DNA of 10,530 nt from an uncultured Porphyromonadaceae bacterium (GTDB taxonomy: Bacteria; Bacteroidota; Bacteroidia; Bacteroidales; UBA11471), in NCBI GenBank assembly GCA_900547555.1, contig URHG01000058.1, positions 1-10,530 of the forward strand, given 5' to 3'. Shown piece by piece: positions 7,684 through 10,530 of the stretch (the stretch's first letter is position 1; the number at the start of each line of letters is the position of its first letter). The notes under the pieces were generated by a model. It saw nothing but the letters and a program-made list of their open reading frames with translations, was not told the DNA's origin and searched no databases. Both the position numbers and the translations under genes were made by a program.

Positions 7684-8253
7684 TTATTTATTCGCAGGAC
7701 GAGGTTGGATCGCATTCGTGTAAAGATCGATTATCGATAATACGCCTTTGGGTAATGGTAGGGGTCCAGCAGTGATTTCAACATTAAAATTGGTCGATTC
7801 TTTTTTATTTTCCTTACCTTTTTTACACATGTTACCTCCGGGAGAAATTCGTCCTTTTAGAACGGCTTTTCGTTCTATTAAATTTGTTTTTAATTTGGCG
7901 GCATAGGAACTGATGGAGGTTATTTCCATTCCGAAATTCAATTTTACCTCGTTGACAGCGAGAGAGTTCATGGGTAATAAACAAAGTAACGGTACTTGAA
8001 ATACCAATTCAGTCTGCCGAAAATTCTCATCATCATTTTCATCTATCACACTTTTCGTTATCGTCATCGGAATCATAACTGGTTTATATATCCCGTTTTC
8101 GAGAGAAAAACAATAATCAAGCAAGAATCGGGCTTGCCCGCTCAACATCATGACGTTGGCTTTAGAAGCTGCGACAAGAGGAGCTATGAGAACTGATTCT
8201 ATATTCAACTCCGCATGAAACTTCGGTACGTACCTTTCCGAGTCTTTTACCAT
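7684..8253 (-). CDS. DUF2589 family protein (second paralogue)
   Basis: The protein has 189 residues with no signal peptide or membrane helix. It shows the three conserved blocks of the family as also seen in the neighbouring gene. These are an N-terminal alanine-rich helix (about 18-49, with APLVAASKANVMM and FLLDYCF), a central beta region with KPVMIPM (57-63) and VPLLCLLPMNSLAVNEVKL (87-105), and a C-terminal block VEITAGPLPLPKGVLSIID (158-176) ending in AIQPRP. A short lysine-rich linker (about 128-155) replaces the long insertion of its upstream paralogue. The function of DUF2589 is unknown. The gene starts 32 bases after the first paralogue ends and is 22 bases from the zinc-ribbon ATG, so it is an internal operon gene. 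Strong similarity to the upstream gene suggests tandem duplication followed by divergence. Confidence 0.82.
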   Translation of the reverse strand: MVKDSERYVPKFHAELNIESVLIAPLVAASKANVMMLSGQARFLLDYCFSLENGIYKPVMIPMTITKSVIDENDDENFRQTELVFQVPLLCLLPMNSLAVNEVKLNFGMEITSISSYAAKLKTNLIERKAVLKGRISPGGNMCKKGKENKKESTNFNVEITAGPLPLPKGVLSIIDLYTNAIQPRPANK

Positions 8254-8285
8254 CTATATATATGATAAATAACTTATTGTGTAGA

Positions 8286-8978
8286 TTACTGGGTGGCAGG
8301 CATTTCAATAGGCTGTATCGCTTGTGTAAACGCTTCTATAATGGTATTTACACCTTTTGGAACAGGCAATTGTCCGGCATGTACATTCACAGTATATTTG
8401 GCTGAATTACTCTTTTCATAATGAGTATCGTGTGTAGCCGAGTCCTTAGAAGAATAACTGGCGGATCCTTTGATAGAAACAGAGAGTGGACCCCAACCCA
8501 ATTTCGTATCAATCGATGCTTCCCCCTTCTTTTCTGTCTCTGTCGAAGTTTTCTCTGATTCAGAGAAACTCGATTTTACTTCCATTTCAAATCCGATATC
8601 GACAGTATCTACGGCCAAAGAATTGATAGGAATAATCGTCAACATCGGTAAATTGAATTTTGTCGTAACCGTCTGAATAACTGGTGCCATTATTTCTATT
8701 TCTTTGCCCTGATCGTCCTTATCCTTCTTTTTCTCATAACCTAATACACCTCTTTCCAGACTCATTTCTATCATGACGGGTTTATAATTGACCTGTTTGG
8801 GTGTTGTGTTTGTTGCGGGAATTTCAATTCGTTCAAAACACGTTTCAAGTAAAAATTTTGTCTGAGTAAGAGCCATTGCTGCATTAGCCTTTGCCGCTGC
8901 ATTTAAAGGACCTCCGATCAAATCTTCCATGGGAAGCCCAGAAAATTGTTGGCTCATCGAGAGAAGAGCATTTTCCAT
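8286..8978 (-). CDS. DUF2589 family protein (first paralogue, full-length form)
   Basis: The protein has 230 residues and is the most typical member of the three. Block 1 (16-48) contains PMEDLIGGPLNAAAKANAAM and FLLETCF. Block 2 has the strand KPVMIEMSLERG (66-77), and block 3 NLPMLTIIPINSLAVDTVDI (109-128) continues into GFEMEV. A polar insertion (about 136-192) is rich in Ser, Thr, Lys and Glu. The C-terminal block VNVHAGQLPVPKGVNTIIEA (197-216) ends in AIQP. It is predicted soluble and mainly beta, with an N-terminal helix; function is unknown and no catalytic set is visible. Start choice is open: the ATG at 8978 extends the protein by seven residues, while the ATG at 8957 (MSQQFSG) overlaps the stop of a possible small upstream ORF as ATGA. 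Either start keeps all conserved blocks. A strong promoter lies at 9113-9143. Confidence 0.85.
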   Translation of the reverse strand: MENALLSMSQQFSGLPMEDLIGGPLNAAAKANAAMALTQTKFLLETCFERIEIPATNTTPKQVNYKPVMIEMSLERGVLGYEKKKDKDDQGKEIEIMAPVIQTVTTKFNLPMLTIIPINSLAVDTVDIGFEMEVKSSFSESEKTSTETEKKGEASIDTKLGWGPLSVSIKGSASYSSKDSATHDTHYEKSNSAKYTVNVHAGQLPVPKGVNTIIEAFTQAIQPIEMPATQ

Positions 8979-9088
8979 AATTCGATATGATTTAGTTTAT
9001 AAATAATTCTCCATGTCTTCCCCGTCCACCAATCCTTTTTTGATGTACTTTCACGTGGATAAAAACGAACAATAATAGGCTCTGACAT
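8954..9088 (-). CDS. Possible 44-residue leader protein of the DUF2589 operon
   Basis: An ATG at 9086-9088, about 18 bases after the predicted transcription start, opens a 44-codon frame ending with TGA at 8954-8956. The product is small, basic and tryptophan-rich, beginning MSEPIIVRFYPRE and containing KKDWWTGKTWRIIYKL. Its stop overlaps the second possible start of the first DUF2589 gene as ATGA (8954-8957), the same coupling arrangement as between the aminotransferase and permease genes. That position and the short leader favour a translated gene. Against it are the lack of a ribosome binding site, the small size, and no family that I recognise. It could also act as a leader peptide that controls translation of the next gene. 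Confidence 0.4.
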   Translation of the reverse strand: MSEPIIVRFYPRESTSKKDWWTGKTWRIIYKLNHIELWKMLFSR

Positions 9089-9112
9089 GCAAGATAAATC
9101 TGTGATGATTTA

Positions 9113-9143
9113 CAAATATAAATATTCAAAGGAAAAAATCAAA
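9113..9143 (-). promoter_or_regulatory. Bacteroides-type promoter of the DUF2589 operon
   Basis: On the minus strand TTTG (9140-9143) and TATATTTG (9113-9120) are separated by 19 bases, matching the Bacteroides primary sigma consensus TTTG-N19-21-TAnnTTTG completely. The predicted start near 9106 gives a leader of about 127 bases before the ATG at 8978, or about 18 bases before the small ORF at 9088. This is the best promoter match found in the window. Confidence 0.7.
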
Positions 9144-9177
9144 ATTTATTTTAGATTTTTGCGGTTAAAATAAAAAA

Positions 9178-9612
9178 TTAATTCAGTCTGTAATTTATAC
9201 AAATTAAATAAGAAGGGGGTGCACCGGGAACATTTGTTCCGTCATACAAGAACTGGTTCAAATTATTTACGAAACTGAAATCTTGATTTGTACAATATGG
9301 GAAATAATAGTTTCTTTGACGATTAAGAAAAATACCTCCATGATTGGCACCGACAACCCAATTTTGTTTTAATTTCACAACAAAATGGCGCATTTGTATA
9401 TTTCCCCCGGCTGGATTGTAAACTCCTAATAAACAGCCGGGAGGAAGGGCTAAAAAACTAAGATAGTTCAAATAATCTACAGCTGTATAAATAAGTCCAT
9501 TTTGCTGGAATATGGTATTTATTTGATTAATTCTTTTACCAGTCGCTATCTCTATTAGCCTGGCGGCAAAAGCTGCGCAGGGTGATAAATCATTATAGAC
9601 CGGATTTGACAT
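9178..9612 (-). CDS. Uncharacterised protein, possible papain/NlpC-like fold
   Basis: The protein has 144 residues when started at the ATG at 9610-9612; a TTG one codon earlier could also be used. I do not recognise the family. C12 lies at the head of a predicted helix (SPCAAFAARLIEIATG, 10-25). Later comes a proline-glycine turn (LALPPGCLLGVYNP, 54-67), then H76 at the start of a strand (RHFVVKL) and a GANHGG turn with N90/H91. This Cys-helix, then His-strand, then polar residue about 15 positions on resembles the order in NlpC/P60- and papain-like hydrolases, but without their usual consensus, so an enzyme role is only a hypothesis. There is no signal peptide. It lies 85 bases after the glycosyltransferase and ends about 35 bases before the DUF2589 promoter. 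Confidence 0.65.
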   Translation of the reverse strand: MSNPVYNDLSPCAAFAARLIEIATGKRINQINTIFQQNGLIYTAVDYLNYLSFLALPPGCLLGVYNPAGGNIQMRHFVVKLKQNWVVGANHGGIFLNRQRNYYFPYCTNQDFSFVNNLNQFLYDGTNVPGAPPSYLICINYRLN

Positions 9613-9615
9613 CAA

Positions 9616-9696
9616 TTATTGTAATTCAGACCTTTTTCTAATAACAAATTCTGATATTTTACGAGAATCTTCTGGCTCAATCATAACAAACAGCAT
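9616..9696 (-). CDS. Possible 26-residue ORF between glycosyltransferase and papain-like gene
   Basis: The ATG (9694-9696) comes one base after the glycosyltransferase stop, and the TAA (9616-9618) lies three bases before the ATG of the next gene, so the frame exactly fills the gap. The product begins MLFVMIEPEDSRKISEF and is hydrophilic and charged. An in-frame stop just upstream shows it is not the tail of a longer frame. It may be a tiny gene, a coupling ORF, or a remnant; its size alone makes it doubtful. Confidence 0.25.
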   Translation of the reverse strand: MLFVMIEPEDSRKISEFVIRKRSELQ

Positions 9697-9697
9697 T

Positions 9698-10417
9698 TTA
9701 TCTACCGTATTTTTCTCTCAATAAATATCTGAAAAACAACATATTTCCAAGCAAATAACGTCTCCACATGCGACGGGGTTCTTTCAATAGGCGGTAGGCC
9801 CATTCCATACCATGTCTCTGCCAGACTTCGGGAGCCCTCTCTACCGTTCCTGCGAAAAAATCGAAGACGGCACCAATTGTTCCGATATGACCTTTCACGT
9901 CGAGTTCGTCGTAGTGTGTATAGGTCCATTTTTCCTGTTTGGGAGCAGTCATACCCACCCATAATAAATCGGGACTGACCCGATTTACGGCATCGATCAT
10001 TTCTCGGCTTTCTTCATCAGAAAACTCCGGCTTATAAGGTGGGGAATAGGTTTCTACCCGAATGTTGGGATATACTTCACGGGCTTTTTCTTTAATAAGA
10101 CCGAGTGTCTTTTCACTGGCTCCGAGAAAAAAGCATGTACCGCCTTTACGATTGAGGCGCTCCATTTCAAACTCGAAAAGATCCCAACCCGGAATGCGTT
10201 CGATTGCTTCTTTACGCAACCACCTAAAAGCCAATACGATACTCTCTCCGTCGGGAATAAGGGCCCCGCCATTTGATAAAGCCTCAGCAAAAAGCGAATC
10301 TTTCTGCGCATTGTTGTAAGAGTGGGCATTTATGGTATTGATCAGCAATTTACCTTCGGGTAAAGATGCCAATTCATTTCTATATCTTAACAGAGAAATT
10401 GTTTTAAGTTTTATCAT
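9698..10417 (-). CDS. WecG/TagA/CpsF-family glycosyltransferase (GT26)
   Basis: The protein has 239 residues and transfers an amino sugar, such as N-acetylmannosamine, from a UDP donor to an undecaprenyl-linked acceptor on the cytoplasmic face of the membrane. Family motifs occur in order: TINAHSYNNA (28-37), PDGESIV (55-61, with the conserved aspartate D56), RIPGWDLFE (74-82), FLGAS (97-101), PPYKPEF (126-132), VGMTAPKQEKW (154-164) and GAVFDFFAGTVERAPEVWQ (182-200). The basic, aromatic C-terminal segment (RRMWRRYLLGNMLFFRYLL, 215-233) is the appendage that in TagA-type enzymes binds the membrane. Such enzymes add early sugars in teichoic acid, enterobacterial common antigen or capsule synthesis; in Bacteroidota they lie in exopolysaccharide or capsule loci. 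The actual donor sugar is unknown. A minus-strand gene ends 38 bases upstream, consistent with an operon. Confidence 0.94.
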   Translation of the reverse strand: MIKLKTISLLRYRNELASLPEGKLLINTINAHSYNNAQKDSLFAEALSNGGALIPDGESIVLAFRWLRKEAIERIPGWDLFEFEMERLNRKGGTCFFLGASEKTLGLIKEKAREVYPNIRVETYSPPYKPEFSDEESREMIDAVNRVSPDLLWVGMTAPKQEKWTYTHYDELDVKGHIGTIGAVFDFFAGTVERAPEVWQRHGMEWAYRLLKEPRRMWRRYLLGNMLFFRYLLREKYGR

Positions 10418-10455
10418 GTAAATCCAATATTAGAGCTTTTATCGAGGGACCTTTA

Positions 10456-10530
10456 TCACGATTGAATGGCATATCGATTGAGAATATCTGTCATTTTACG
10501 TTCAAAAATCGATAATGTAAAATACTTTTT
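10456..10530 (-). CDS. 3' end of an upstream gene (partial)
   Basis: The last 24 codons of a minus-strand frame run from the window edge to a TGA at 10456-10458, with a second stop TAA directly after it. The tail KKYFTLSIFERKMTDILNRY reads like the C-terminal helix of a glycosyltransferase of the GT4 type, which would fit the neighbouring WecG-like enzyme, but the fragment is too short to assign. It precedes the glycosyltransferase ATG by 38 bases and is probably in the same operon. Confidence 0.5.
   Translation of the reverse strand, partial: KKYFTLSIFERKMTDILNRYAIQS

Noticed and set aside
7488..7715. Longer 75-codon version of the zinc-ribbon gene
   Set aside because: Its first 18 residues overlap the preceding DUF2589 gene and precede a well-placed internal ATG at 7661.
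9054..9060. CCACGTG-type palindrome in the DUF2589 leader as an operator
   Set aside because: A single six-base palindrome with no second copy or known regulator; expected by chance.
9139..9163. AT-rich inverted repeat (AAAATC...GATTTT) after the orphan gene as a terminator
   Set aside because: Stem has almost no GC pairs and overlaps the DUF2589 promoter -33 box; too weak to call.

Overview
The window reads as a chromosomal segment of a Bacteroidales-type bacterium (phylum Bacteroidota). The evidence is the gene content (a PIN-PhoH ATPase, a 67-kDa-type SppA and a LolC/E-like permease, all resembling Bacteroidales proteins), near absence of Shine-Dalgarno sites, and upstream motifs of the Bacteroides sigma factor form TAnnTTTG. 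The genus is not determined; a Barnesiella/Coprobacter/Bacteroides-like gut organism is an inference.

Layout. Every complete gene lies on the minus strand, so transcription runs from high to low coordinates. At the left edge, the 3' end of an unidentified plus-strand gene (3-161) converges on the PhoH-like gene, and a perfect 14-bp hairpin (242-273) can terminate both. The core block continues rightward with the PIN-PhoH ATPase (291-1607), signal peptide peptidase SppA (1826-3598) preceded by a YfcE-type metallophosphoesterase (3644-4138), and a LolC/E-like permease (4393-5643) whose start codon overlaps the stop of a class I/II aminotransferase (5640-6839). These are housekeeping functions in RNA metabolism, membrane proteolysis, phosphoester hydrolysis, lipoprotein export and amino-acid metabolism.

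From about 6926 to 9143 lies a compact accessory operon. It has a near-ideal Bacteroides promoter (9113-9143), a possible 44-codon leader gene (8954-9088), two clear DUF2589 proteins (8286-8978 and 7684-8253), a 57-residue double-CxxC zinc ribbon (7488-7661), a third, strongly diverged DUF2589-like protein (7011-7481), and a strong terminator (6926-6965). Three paralogues of a family of unknown function around a small zinc ribbon, all within one transcription unit, is the best candidate in this window for an undescribed system. They may form a hetero-oligomer, but nothing in the sequence gives its activity.

To the right is a 144-residue protein (9178-9612) with a possible papain/NlpC-like Cys-His arrangement, then a WecG/TagA/CpsF glycosyltransferase (9698-10417) and the tail of another minus-strand gene (10456-10530). 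These last two probably form the end of a capsule or exopolysaccharide locus. No RNA genes, CRISPR arrays, insertion sequences or attachment sites were recognised. No gap between genes exceeds about 260 bases.
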